DNA of 25,186 bases from Viridothelium virens. Its lineage: Eukaryota; Ascomycota; Dothideomycetes; Trypetheliales; Trypetheliaceae. The stretch covers positions 1-25,186 of the forward strand of contig ML991910.1 in assembly GCA_010094025.1 (NCBI GenBank), in the 5' to 3' direction. Both the position numbers and the translations under genes were made by a program. Below are positions 1 to 10,218 of this stretch, one piece after another (the first letter of the stretch is position 1; every line of letters starts with the position of its first letter). The notes under the pieces are model-generated. The model was not told the DNA's origin. It did no database searches and saw only the letters and a list, made by a program, of their open reading frames with translations.

Positions 1-216
1 CTGAATGAGGTGATCAAGAAGCCTAAAAAGAAAGCTATTCGGATAGATCCAAATCTACAATTCGCAGACATTGAGAGTATCAAAAAGGCGATAGAGGATG
101 CGAAGGTTGTAGAGGCGAATAGCTCCGCGAAACAACCTCCAAAAACTGTGAAACCTACTTCATCTAATGCAGCTACTCCTGCCTTTGAATCTATGTGTAG
201 TATCATCGAATTCTAG
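1..216 (+). CDS. C-terminal end of an unidentified protein (5' end outside window)
   Basis: An open frame runs from the first base (codons CTG AAT GAG GTG ATC) to a TAG at 214-216, giving the last 71 residues of a protein whose start lies to the left. The visible part has a basic patch (KKPKKKAIRID), then a helical, charged stretch (residues about 18-35 of the fragment), then a Ser/Thr/Pro/Ala-rich low-complexity tail ending SMCSIIEF. The basic patch could be a nuclear localisation signal. I do not recognise a family. It could also be a terminal exon, because no acceptor can be judged at the window edge. Coding is inferred from the uninterrupted frame and the lysine- and acid-rich composition. 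Confidence 0.55.
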   Translation: MNEVIKKPKKKAIRIDPNLQFADIESIKKAIEDAKVVEANSSAKQPPKTVKPTSSNAATPAFESMCSIIEF

Positions 217-1256
217 CTAGTAATGCGAGAGATAATAGCCTCATTTTGTGCATGGTGGGGGTTGCGAAATTGGGCCGACTCGGGGTTGGTCCGACTCTAG
301 GTGGTTTGACTTACCGTAGAGGCCGCGGGCGGGATGGGATGGGACACTAACAACGAACGACAACGATTTCTCCCCTCTCCCTTGATACCAGCGGTCCTCA
401 GAGCCGGTCGGGCAACAAGACTCAATTTCAATATGCCTGGATACTTTACTACTTTAGACTAGAGCTAGAAGTTCTCTGGGTGCTATGCCTATGTCTGCCA
501 TTGCTCTAGCAACTTCCGACCACCATGGCGGACCCGTCTTCATCAACCATTTGCGTGTCAAAGAATTGGCTCATCGTGAAGCGCCTGGTTGAGTCAATTC
601 AAAGACCTCCAATCTGATTCCCTGGTAACGACATGCAATTAATGATCTGAGCTGAGTCAGGGACAATTGCCGCTTTGACTCGTAACTGTCTCGCCGAGCC
701 AATAACCCAGATGATAACGGCTTCTATGGATCTGCCTCAAAGCCCGAGCTCATGACCGTGCCTGGTCGATCAACTCGCTGAACAGGTATGAGGGAGAAGA
801 GGTTCAATGGATTCCAAACTTACTCCATGCGCAGTAAAGAACTTCTTGTGGCAGATGAAGAGTAACCGACCAATACCTTGCTTGTAACTCAGATAGAACG
901 AATCTTCAATTTCGTCTCACACAAAATTAAGCTCTGTTCCTATGCAAAATCCTATTCCAACACTTGATGCAGCATCTATATCACTAAATCTGGCCGTCAG
1001 CCATCTACTGTTAATCACTCTCGATTGGTGTCGTGTAGCTTTCTTCACTTCTGTTCGATCGCAATGCTTTGAAGTTGATATGCAGGCTTGAACTTTACTT
1101 CACCTAGCCACCACAGGTGAATATAGTATGCATGAGTCACAGTGCATGCTGAGGCCCTTTTCTCATGTCTCTTCGAAATCCGTGCCCTCTCCTTCCCATG
1201 TTTCTGGGACCAGCCCGGAATCGCTCTCTGACTGATTTCACTCTCAAAGATTGTGC
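217..1256. other. Intergenic region upstream of the 1257-3159 gene
   Basis: About 1 kb without a supportable gene. It contains a short G-rich run with GGGAT repeats (331-345) and a pyrimidine stretch near 369-383 that could be core-promoter-like. The one longer open frame on the minus strand (1045-1383) overlaps the start of the next gene and has no recognisable content. It presumably holds the 3' end of the left gene and the promoter and 5' UTR of the right gene. Confidence 0.5.
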
Positions 1257-3159
1257 ATGATAAGTATGACTGCTCACGAATTGTCCGGAACTGAAAAGGA
1301 ACACGACGATGATGTTTTGGAGCGGTTGATGACTGCGTCAAGACTGTTGTCGGATGAGTCTCCAATGAACCTTGACGAGCCACAACCTTCTTTTCCTAGC
1401 TCAATTTCAGCAGCTTTCGACCCACGATTAGCGCCAAACACGGACGAGTCCTTTGCCTGGACTGGGCTTGGGCTGCCGCCAAGTTCCTCATCAAACAAGC
1501 GGAGCAACAAAAAGTGTCCTGAAGGACCAATCACACCACCGGATAGTTCTAGCAAGACTTGTATATTCACGGATCATCTCCCCATGAACGTTGCTCTTCG
1601 GAACCATTCGGAGCCTAATTACATTTATAACCCCTCAGTAACTCCACAATCGATATCAGAAAGCTTTTGTGACAGAGCACGAGATCCTCGCCGGTCAATT
1701 CCAACAACCCCGTCTGTTCATAGAAGTTGTGGTGATCTTCGAGATGACCCTCCAAATCTCTGCACACCTTCAGAATCTGAACCGTCAACCCGAGATGACT
1801 TCGAAAGTCTCTCGATCAGCGACGAGGAACCCCTCGATGAGCCTTTCGAGAGTCATATACAGATTTCGCCTGCCTTCAGTTCTGCACAGTTCTCTCATAA
1901 CAGAGAGCCTCAGTTGCCCAAATTATTATATCGGGCATGGAATGAGCGCAGTGGTGGTTCCAACTCGGACGCAGAATTTCGTCCGGGCCTTTCTGTTACT
2001 GGACTCCCTCCAGAGAGATCTAAATGGGATCTCAGATTTCTCGAGCATGCAGCGGGACATTTCAATCGCGCAGACAAACCTTCGCCCTTTATCTCATTCT
2101 CAAGAACTTTCATCATGGTGTTGTGAGTTCCACTTAGACAGTGTGAGGGCTATGCTAATGCAACGAACCTATAGTCAAATAGCAATTCGAAAAATGATAT
2201 CCGACCCTAGCAGCGAGCCACAGATTACCATCGTTGACCCAGATCCTGCGCGTTTAGCATTCCTGTACGCAGCTCCTATCTGCTGGGAAGTGCGGAAGCG
2301 CGGTCTTGCGAATGCTGAGACAATGAAATATACCGCGTGGGCAGAATGGTTTCACTGGGGACCGCTAGGTACAGCAACCCGTGGGGAAAATCCAATCCTA
2401 CATACAGTATCCCTGGCCAGTCTGCTCACCCTGGCGGACGAAAATGCTGGCGTGCGAACTGTATTGCGGGTCAATTCCTGGCAGCAGCGGTCATCGGTGA
2501 GAACGATCCTCAAAGAACTAGTGAAAACACCTATAAAATGTGATGAAAATGTTGCCTCCGGGCTAGCACTCATTGCTCGGACCTGTGGTTTCAACATGTC
2601 TTCGAAAAATGCGCTTCTTAGCCATTTCATCTCAGACCTGGCCAACGGCTGCGTTATTCAGCCCTGCTCTCCTGAGGTTGAGGATGTCATTGCCGCAGCT
2701 TTCACCCGTACATTTATACATAGCCATAAAACTTCTACCCTTTTTTCGCATGGTGTCAAACATGGCTACATGCGATGGATAACATGGGCTCAAAATCAAG
2801 CTCGGTGCAAGAGAAAGACAAAGACACATTGCCATGAGAAGCAGGATGCGTTCTCCAAAAAGCTACCTTTCGAGGAGCAGGCATATCGTGGAACAAGAGC
2901 GAGAACTGACGGGTCGACTGACCGCCTTACGAGGTCTGCGTCAGTTGTACGCAGGGACAAGGACTCCTCCAACGGCCGATCCCACTCTTCTGGGAGAAGC
3001 AGGTCGAGGGGCGCCTACCATCCGGAGAGGATGGTACGTTCTCACAGCTTACAGACGCCCAAGCGAAAAAGGAAATCGGATGGAGAAGATTACTATGATG
3101 ACAGTTCAACCAAAAGAAGAAAGTCGGCTGCTGTTGACTTGACCTCAAAGCATGGATAA
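1257..3159 (+). CDS. Fungal protein of unknown function with a DUF7587-like central domain and basic C-terminal tail
   Basis: Two exons, 1257-2122 and 2175-3159, encode 616 aa. The 52-nt intron has donor GTGAGT, branch GCTAATG and acceptor CTATAG. The start is the first ATG in frame (1257); 1266 is an alternative. Residues 1-220 are Ser/Pro/Asp/Glu-rich and probably disordered. A globular part follows: LLYRAWNERSGG near residue 223, FISFSRTFIMVF near 278-289 (joined across the intron), ITIVD near 306, then a helical segment to about residue 500. The tail is RS/KR-rich with two nuclear-localisation-like clusters (PKRKRK near 584, and TKRRK). From memory the central pattern resembles the fungal domain catalogued as DUF7587. 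The Arg...S-x-S arrangement loosely recalls ADP-ribosyltransferase folds, which is a guess. Function is unknown. It converges on the RPS2 gene with 291 bp between stop codons. Confidence 0.78.
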
Positions 3160-3450
3160 GGATCGAATTGCAGTGACTGGGGATTTCCGCCGTAGGGGCG
3201 ACACTCGAAGATGATTGGAAGGGAATCCAAAAGTTTGATGTTGTCTGATGAGTGAGCTATTCATGTCAATACTCTAGGGTCGGGAGGCTTTGTGCGTAGT
3301 GAAGATGCAAAGGGAGTATCGTATATGATGCAAAACCAAGGATTTCATGGAAGATGCAGCAAATTAGTAACCTGCAAGTGGATTTGTCCCTTATTTCACA
3401 GAGTAATCTCAGTCATTCATTGCGCCATGTGTATTGACCTCGGAACCACC

Positions 3451-4346
3451 CTAGTATCTCTTTCCCTCCCTGAGCACGTCGCTGTATTCCTCCAGCGGGC
3501 TCCGAATAAGTTTCGTCTCTTTCCACAAATTCGGTGTCAAGAAGCCATAGGTATTCGAGACCGCACTAAACGTTGCTTTGAGTGTATTCTCGAGAGTCTT
3601 CGTGGAGCCGGCAGATGAAGTGTAGACGTCCTGTACACCTGCAAGTTGGAGGAAGCGCTTAACAGCTGGTGACGCGACGAGACCGGTACCACGGGGTGCA
3701 GGGATGAGCCTGACAGTGACAGAGCCACATTTTCCACTCTCCTTGGTTGGTAATGAGTGAGGTTCACCGAGGTTGGTACCCCAGTAACCTCTTCTGATCG
3801 GGACAACTGCAAGTTTAGCGATGATGATGGCGGCGCGAATGGCGGTGGCGACTTCTTTCGACGTCTTGATTCCGAGTCCGACATGGCCCTCTGAGTCCCC
3901 AATAACGACGATAGCTTTGAATCGTGTGCGCTGACCAGCGCGAGTCTGTTTCTGGACTGGTTTGATCTGGAATACGTTTGTCAATCGTCTATATTCCACC
4001 GCAGCACCAACTACCCTTCGATAGAAGAACTCCAGGTCGCACACAGTTCAAGCACGCCAACTGGGAGATTCCTTACCTTCATAACCTCGTCCTTCAACTT
4101 TGGTAAGAAGAAATCGACAATCTGATATTCCTTAATTGGCAAACTGTGCAAATAAATTTCCTCCATGCTCTTAATCTTGCCCGCCTTAACTAATCGACCC
4201 AACTTGGTCACTGGTTGCCATTCCTTTTCCTCGCTCTTGTTGGCACCACGGCGGCCACGTCCACGACCGCGACCTCGGCCACGATCGCCACCTCGATCGC
4301 CACGAGAGCCAAAGCCACCGCGTGCTGGGGCTGCAGGTGCAGACAT
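3451..4346 (-). CDS. RPS2: 40S ribosomal protein uS5 (RPS2)
   Basis: Two exons, complement(3451-3966, 4077-4346), encode 261 aa. The 110-nt intron starts GTAAGG, ends TTCCAG, and splits DEVMK from IKPVQKQ exactly where the family is continuous. Residues about 10-33 form an Arg/Gly-rich region, the part that in other eukaryotes is methylated by PRMT3-type enzymes. The uS5 RNA-binding domain ([38 protein letters not shown]) and the C-terminal S5 domain ([33 protein letters not shown]) follow. Length matches yeast Rps2 (254 aa). It is a core protein of the small subunit needed for decoding accuracy and 40S assembly. The gene is the first of two consecutive minus-strand housekeeping genes. Its 5' leader lies just right of 4346. 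Confidence 0.98.
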
Positions 4347-5396
4347 TGTGTCGGTCGGCGACTGAATGGATGATTTGCGCGAGGCAGGAGAGGAATGCCC
4401 AGGACTTCGATGGTATGGTATATTTTGTGGTGGAGTTGATTCAGTATCGGAGCTTCTCGTTGCGTGCGCCGATGGCTCGCTTAACAGTATTAGCTGAGCT
4501 AATAGTGGGGTCTTGAGTCGAGCACATGCATCTACTCCGTAGATCTAGATAAGATAATTTGACTAGGTCAAATACTCACCAACGATGCTACTGTACCATT
4601 TATCATTGCAGAGACAAAGAAGCCTTGGACAGCATACACATCATAGAGGGAATTGCAAGTTCGTTAATCAGTTGAGGCGCAGGAAGCCATGGTCTGCGAT
4701 GACCTATGCTATCCTTTGTAATCACCACTATTATACAGACGACTATACGCCGTTAACGCAAACGGGATGTTTTGAAGACATCCCGAGAAGAAATCAGAGA
4801 TGAACAGAACAACAGGGACGCTTCCACATACGAGACAAAGAGCGTATGTAGTAGATTGACGCTTCTCACCAACAACCAACCATTTCGAAAGCTCTATGAC
4901 CGTTCTTAAGCACAAGGTTAGAATAACTTCAGCAGCGGGCCTCTTCATAAGATGACTCCTATCTCTATGCCTTCTGCGCGTCGACTTCATGAAAAAGTAG
5001 GCGCCGCCCTCTGAGGTGAACATGAAACTTATGTAGGCGCCTTTTCATCGATTCTGAGATCAGTCGGAGCCTTGCAGGAGTCATTAGGCGCTTCCAGAAA
5101 CGCGCTCTCTCTGTTGGGAGATGGCATCGCTCGTATGGGCATAGTCAAATTTCCTCCATTTGGACCTAGTCCGTCCAATTGCAAATCAGGGCACCCTCGA
5201 CTACCTAGATATATCGAGGCTGGGTGACGACAAACGCCGTTGCGAGCTTTTATCAGCCAGAGCGCATATCTATTTCGAATCATTCTTCGGCGTATGATGC
5301 GTTGACTGATCGTAATAAACAAGGTGAAAGGAGGGACGTAAGATGCCGCGTGGTGTGACGTGGGCTGCAACTTCGCTAGCCTTAGATGCAATTGTG
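4347..5396. other. Intergenic region: RPS2 promoter side and 3' flank of the PPZ gene
   Basis: About 1 kb with no convincing gene. The minus-strand open frames at 4709-5023 and 5029-5400 show no family motifs, and the second runs into the real last exon of the PPZ gene. It should contain the RPS2 promoter near its left edge. A perfect 8-bp inverted repeat with a 7-nt loop (4763-4785) and several GGCGC words near 4670-5090 are visible. No TATA or known ribosomal-protein box could be assigned with confidence. Confidence 0.5.
4763..4785. repeat. Perfect inverted repeat (8-bp arms, 7-nt loop)
   Basis: CGGGATGT, a 7-nt spacer, then ACATCCCG. It could form a small hairpin or act as a dyad binding site. 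It is about 420 bp upstream of RPS2 and about 610 bp past the PPZ stop codon. No function is assigned. Confidence 0.6.
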
Positions 5397-7142
5397 TCAA
5401 TAGCTCTGCGGGAATTGACTCGCAGGCTGTATTTGATGTTAGTTAGTGATAATGTTATGCATGAGTAAAGGATGCTTGGTTGGGCCGTATCTACGTACTG
5501 GGCTGTTCAGCATCTTCTGTCTCTGCGACCGGCCCTTCTTAATATGGCTCTTGAGGGCGCTCGAGTCCAATGGCTTCAAAAGCTCAAAGCTGCATAGCAA
5601 GTTGGCAGACACGGACATGATAGCGCCCCAATTGTCGAATTCGCCGCAGTACTATGGGATACGTTAAGGACATATTCGTCGCACGGAGGCAAGTTAACTT
5701 ACATTGGGAGCGGAGAAAACCGTCACGAGTATGCGATCGCTGAAGAATTCATACCCATCTTCGACAACCATATGCGCGCGGCACACCAGATCGAAGTCAT
5801 GCTCTTCCAAGAATTTGAGAATGACTTTCTTGCCAAAACAATAGCTGACTCCGCGTTCGTTAGCCTCCCAGTCGCTGCCAGCATTGAGATCGGCAGGATC
5901 GCTCCAAAGGAGGTCGTTTAGTAAACCATAATCGGGAACATCTGTCGGCCGTTGAATGTTGCGTATGTCATCCATGTGCTGCAGGCTTGGCGACAGCCCC
6001 CCATGAACGCAAAAGATCTTATCAGCGACTATTGAAGCAATGGGCAAGCAGTTGAATGTATCCACGAAATTCTTCCAGACTTTGACCGTAGTCCGTCGTT
6101 TGCATTCGTCATAAAACCCATATACTCGTGTTACATTTGCGCATTCATGGTTGCCTCTAAGCAAGAAGAAATTGCTGGGGAATTTAATTTTGTAGCAGAG
6201 GAGCAAAAGGATGGTCTCTAGACTCTGTTTGCCTCGGTCGACGTAGTCGCCAAGAAAGAGATAGTTCGCGTCAGGAGGGAAGCCACACATTTCGAACAGT
6301 CGAATCAGGTCGGTGTACTGGCCATGAACATCTCCAACGATTTTGACCGGGGCGTTAAGTTCAAGGAGAGCTGGTTGGTTCAAGAATACCTCCCGCGCTC
6401 TTCGGCAGATCTCAAAGATTTCGGCATTCTTTAAACAGACTGATTTGGTAACTCTGCCTTCATATCCAGCATCCAGTAGCCGTTTAATCATGTCGTCAAT
6501 GTCCAAATCTTTTAGTGGTGCTAGTCCCATCAACGGAGATGAAGAACCATCAACCGATTCAGTAGATTCAATCGTAGTTTTCTTGTCTCCATCCTTTTCC
6601 ACAAGAATGCTTTGCTTGGGTTGTTGCAAATTTGATGGATGCACAACGCCCGACGGTGGCGCATCGGAAATATGATCCACCTCCCCGCTTCTCTGAGCTT
6701 TATTCACTGCGTTATGACCTCTTCCAAGTGATGCAGATTGGCTAGGTGAGGGTGGTGGCTGGGGGACCTCAACCATGCCCATGCTAGGCTTGCGGTCGGT
6801 CTTGGTGTCGAGCGAAGGTTTGGACTGTCCAGAATTAGTCCATCGATACACTTTGTCATTAGAGAATGCAGATCTTACCGATGCCGCATCTGACGTCTCT
6901 TCATTTCCTTCACCAGGATGCGCTGGGTTGCTGCTTCCAGCAAGTGCGTAGGTTGAGCTCCTTGGACTATCTTCGGCCTTGTTGGAGCCCGTGATTTTCG
7001 ATCGTATACCTTTGAATGACCGTGTAGATTCCTTAGTGTCGGATTTGGAGAAAGAAGGGTAAGAATCCAGGTTTGGGCCAGGCCCTGTTGGGGTACTTCT
7101 ACCCCCGTTTGGCTTTTCGCCTTTGGACGGTTGATTGCCCAT
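5397..7142 (-). CDS. PPZ1: PPZ-type serine/threonine protein phosphatase
   Basis: Three exons, complement(5397-5426, 5499-5651, 5703-7142), encode 540 aa. Intron 1 (51 nt, GTAAGT..CATAG) splits SAPN from YCGEFDNWG. Intron 2 (72 nt, GTACGT, branch CTAAC, ACAG) leaves a 30-nt last exon giving [14 protein letters not shown], the typical PPZ ending. The start was placed at MGNQPSK (7142) rather than the upstream ATG at 7241, because Gly2 is the expected N-myristoylation site. Residues 2-225 are Ser/Pro-rich and disordered. The PP1-like catalytic domain follows with GDVHG (about 267), GDYVDRG (about 296), RGNHE (about 327), CVHGG and [13 protein letters not shown], so metal and phosphate ligands are present. 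PPZ enzymes act in cation homeostasis, cell-wall integrity and growth. Length is close to Neurospora pzl-1 (about 535 aa). Confidence 0.97.
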
Positions 7143-7385
7143 GACAATAAGGAGTAAAAGAGTGTCCTCTGGAGTAGGTGGTCGGAGTTGGGTGCTCAAA
7201 GCGTACCTTGCGGAGGGAATGCGCCTCGGGGTTGAGCCCACGTGTGGATGATAACGTTGTGATCAAGTCGCGTGACAAAAGCCGGCGGCAGTCACCAGTC
7301 TGCTCGCGCCTTCTCAGGCAAGGTTCGTAATTGCTATTTTGAATATTAGAGGTTTTTTTTAATCTTTGTTCACTGCAAGTGGGCG

Positions 7386-7616
7386 TTATGGCGGTTTGTA
7401 AAGCCGTGTAAGGAAAGGGAAGTGCGCCTCAGCCAAGACTGATGCCAGGCTCTTGACGGTGGAGCCACGCACGGCGAGACTGATTGAGAGTAGCAAGAAG
7501 TGTGGAAAGAGCGACTCCGCGATCTTTTTTCCAGCCAGGATCGTTGTGTATGCCAGAGGCTTGTTGCGATAGAAGGAGGGTTTCGTTTGGGTGGATAAGG
7601 GGTCAAGCCTTGCTGC
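7386..7616 (-). CDS. Possible terminal exon of a small unidentified protein
   Basis: On the minus strand a frame of 76 residues opens right after a plausible acceptor (ATATCAG, ending at 7617) and closes with TAA at 7386-7388. It contains Thr/Pro/Tyr residues, then an amphipathic or hydrophobic stretch (HFLLLSISLAV) and a C-terminus FLTRLYKPP. No ATG is present in this frame, so a 5' exon would be needed. A donor near 7690 would give an intron of about 70 nt, but the upstream exon is not determined. The opposite strand is also open here. I do not recognise the protein. It may be a small mitochondrial or membrane protein, or chance. Confidence 0.22.
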   Translation of the reverse strand, partial: AARLDPLSTQTKPSFYRNKPLAYTTILAGKKIAESLFPHFLLLSISLAVRGSTVKSLASVLAEAHFPFLTRLYKPP

Positions 7617-7662
7617 CTGATATGCTCAAGAGCAGGCGAACAAGGCATACACTTGCGGGACT

Positions 7663-7941
7663 ATGATGCCATGGACAACACTACGTCGGTTTGGCGGGTT
7701 TCAGACGAAGACGCCTGTGTCTGGGATCCACGGAGTTATGAAGGCTTTGGGGGAAGTGGGCTGGGATAGATATAGATCTATCGCCGAGATATTCCAATGG
7801 GAAGCAGTCCGACCGGCTTTAAAGTCGAATATGCCACACTGCCTTCGCGGAGACGTTATCGAGCTGGATGGCCAGGAAGTGACCGGGACCAGAGCGAAGC
7901 TGATGGAGTTGCGAGTGGGACGGTGTCTGAGTCAACGATAG
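7663..7941 (+). CDS. Possible small ORF of unknown function (competes with the minus-strand reading)
   Basis: An ATG-started frame of 92 codons ends with TAG at 7939-7941. Many codons start with G (GGC, GTG, GAA, GCC, GAG, GAT), the purine-first pattern seen in real coding DNA, and the product is basic and unremarkable (KALGEVGWDRYRSIAEIFQWE is its most structured part). No homology is recognised and no neighbouring exon is visible. It is kept only because the gap has no better explanation on this strand. Confidence 0.15.
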   Translation: MMPWTTLRRFGGFQTKTPVSGIHGVMKALGEVGWDRYRSIAEIFQWEAVRPALKSNMPHCLRGDVIELDGQEVTGTRAKLMELRVGRCLSQR

Positions 7942-8345
7942 GTGGATGGTTCCATTCTAGACCCCAGCGCGCGAGCACGGGCACCATTGAGTCAACGGTG
8001 TGATGGCAGAAGCACCATGTCTTTGTCAGCTCCCCACGCCTCCAATCCACCAACCGCCTCACAAAGGATTACGTTGATCACCAACATCCGCTTATTTCCT
8101 GTGTGCGGTGGCAGGAGTCCTCCCCAGCTTCTGTACCCTTCCAAAACTCGCGCTTGTGTGAAATACACAGTAGCTTACTCAGAAGTTGACACTGACATCT
8201 GCTAAGGCTGTCTTGGCTAGTCCACACCAAATTCACTAAGATATGTACCAGATTATTTGTACGAAGCACAATTATACTCAACACCTTGCTCAATCTCTCA
8301 GTTCTTCCGTTTTCCTCCTTCCTTTCGATGTCCTCAAGTGTCGCC

Positions 8346-10218
8346 CTACAGCGCACTCTCTAGTGTAACATGTACTGCTTTGGAGTTTGTGTAAGCAGCA
8401 AGACCAGCTTCGCCCAACTCTCTTCCAATTCCGCTCTGCTTTACCCCTCCAAATGGTATTCTGTAATCACTGTCGTTGCTAGAATTGACCCAGACCATCC
8501 CAGCTTCAATTTTTCGTGCAACTCGATGAGCTTTGGTAAGGTCCTGAGTGAAGACGGCGCTTCCAAGACCATAGGTTGTGTTATTCGCACGTTCGAGGGC
8601 CTCCTCTTCTGTCTTGAATGAGCTGATTACGACGAATGGGCCAAACACTTCCTCCCTGAAGATTCTCATCTCGTCCTTAACGTTTGTGAATATTGTCGGA
8701 GCTATGAAGAAGCCTTTGCCATTGACATCTTTATAGGGTTCCCCTCCTGCCATTAGCGTAGCGCCTTCTGACTTCCCAGACTCGATGTACGACAGTACGC
8801 GCTCATACTGGGTCTTTGTAACCTGAGGGCCCTGGAAGGTGTCGTCTTTGAATGGATCTCCAACTTTGCTCGTGGAAGCAACATGCTCCCTGAATGCCGA
8901 GATGAATTTTTCATAGATACCTTCTTGCACAAGGATTCGTGACGTGGCTGTGCAAATTTGGCCCATGTTAGACATAATCCCAATGTGCGCCCATTTGACA
9001 GCCTGATCAAGATCCGCGTCATCAAAAACAAGCAGCGGCGATTTCCCCCCCGTCTCGAGAGTTATGTTCTTCATATTCACGGCCGCCATCTTCATGATTT
9101 CTCGTCCAGTCGCAGTGCTCCCCGTAAAAGCAATCTTATCGATGTCCAGATGCGAAGCAATTGCAGCACCAGCCTTTTTGCCATGGCCATTAAGGATATT
9201 TATCACTCCTGGGGGGAACCCTGCTTCTTTTATCAGGTTCGCAAAGTAAAGGATTGACAAAGGTGTCTGCTCTGCAGCCTTGAGAACGACGGTGTTGCCG
9301 CATGCCAGAGCTGGACCGAGCTTCCATGCTGCCATGGCCAGTGGGTAGTTCCACGGTATAATCTGGCCACACACGCCAAGAGGTTCACGTATAGTGTATG
9401 CGAGCTTCGACGGACTGGTGTCGATAACTTGGCCGTAAATTTTGTCGGCGAACCCGGCGTAGTAGGCCAGTGTTCCAACTACTTCCGCCACGTCCTCGTT
9501 CAGAGCAACAGAGTAAGGCTTTCCATTGTCCCACGTCTCGATCGTGGCTAGGATCGTCTGATGCTTCTCTACAAGTGTAGATAGTCGGTGGATTAACTTG
9601 CCTCGATCCGTAGTTGAGATGTCTCTCCACGCTGGGTTCTTGAATGCTGCTCTAGCTGCGGCAACTGCAGCATCTACATCCTCTGCGTCAGCTGCATAGA
9701 CGGATGTGATTTCCGTTTCATCCCTAATTTCTTGTTAGAGTACGGTGCTCAAAGGCTTGCCAGGACTTGGGCAAGTAGCCGTGCACGGCATGGGGTGCAG
9801 AAACAAATGTCGGCTACCCCAAAATCCCACACCACTTTCACCCAATGTTACGACATATTTCTGCTCCTAAAGCTGTTTGACAGCACAAAATATCTGTGAT
9901 ACCAAAAAACATCAAATTTGAAGTCGTGGAAGTGTTGATAAATAAGCTGTTGGCACGAAATAGAGGCGGCAGTGATGGGGCTAATTTTGGGGTCCTCTAG
10001 CCGACATCTGTTTCTGCACCTTCCGGTGGCCATGTGCATCTTAAAGGTAGCTCCATGAAAGGCCAATAAATTTTTATAAAGCTCACTTACGTGGGATTGA
10101 TACTGGTAATTTTAGCTCCCGAAGTAGAATTCACCCATTCATTGTTAATGAACAGCCCCACGGGCTGTGAATAGTTGACTCCATTAGGAGCAGTCAGCGT
10201 AACTGCTAGCTCGGACAT
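8346..10218 (-). CDS. NAD(P)+-dependent aldehyde dehydrogenase (AldA-like)
   Basis: Two exons, complement(8346-9723, 10091-10218), encode 501 aa, the normal length for the class. The donor (GTAAGT at 10090) and acceptor (TTAG) join SINPT to DETEITSVYAA, the conserved N-terminal region. The Rossmann part has PWNYP (N about 168) and VVLKAAEQTP (K about 191); the active site has LETGGKSP (general base E266) and NMGQICTATSR (nucleophile C300). The oligomerisation/C-terminal part has EEVFGPFVVI, GLGSAVFT and PFGGVKQSGIGRELGE. It oxidises aldehydes such as acetaldehyde to acids; the closest remembered relative is Aspergillus AldA used in ethanol and threonine catabolism. It ends TLESAL, not a peroxisomal PTS1, so cytosol or mitochondrion is likely. 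The 367-nt intron is unusually long for this window because it carries an inverted-repeat element. It is divergent from Tae1/NTM1 with 553 bp between starts. Confidence 0.96.
9794..10020. mobile_element. MITE-like element with ~32-bp terminal inverted repeats inside the aldehyde dehydrogenase intron
   Basis: The left arm (9794-9825) and the reverse complement of the right arm (9984-10020) match at 31 of 32 positions, apart from a 5-nt insertion in the right arm. The shared end is GGTGCAGAAACA, followed by ATGTCGGCTA and CCCCAAAAT. The 227-bp unit has no coding capacity and an A/T-rich centre. It lies wholly within the intron (9724-10090), so splicing removes it. Removing it would leave an intron of about 140 nt. 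No clear target-site duplication is seen at these ends, although GTAGC occurs just outside both sides (9774-9778, and near 10044). It could instead be a conserved intronic hairpin. Confidence 0.6.

Larger units (their letters stand above)
7143..8345. other. Ambiguous stretch between PPZ and aldehyde dehydrogenase genes
   Basis: It includes the PPZ 5' leader and promoter (left), a possible small gene (7386-7616, minus, or 7663-7941, plus, listed separately) and the 3' flank of the aldehyde dehydrogenase gene (right, about 8100-8345). Between about 7390 and 7940 several frames on both strands are open and look codon-like. This is more than expected for plain intergenic DNA, but no frame gives a recognisable protein. 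Confidence 0.4.

Noticed and set aside
1045-1383. Minus-strand frame opposite the start of the 1257-3159 gene
   Set aside because: It is antisense to a supported first exon and has no motif.
4709-5023. Minus-strand frame of 104 codons between RPS2 and PPZ
   Set aside because: No family content and no conserved-looking segment. It is probably chance.
5029-5400. Minus-strand frame of 123 codons left of the PPZ gene
   Set aside because: It overlaps the true last PPZ exon in another frame and its composition looks random.
7143-7241. Upstream ATG extending the PPZ phosphatase by 33 residues
   Set aside because: The downstream start gives MGNQPSK with the myristoylation glycine typical of PPZ; the extension looks like 5' leader.
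8346-8365. Peroxisomal targeting signal at the aldehyde dehydrogenase C-terminus
   Set aside because: The protein ends SAL, which does not fit the [SAC][KRH][LM] consensus.
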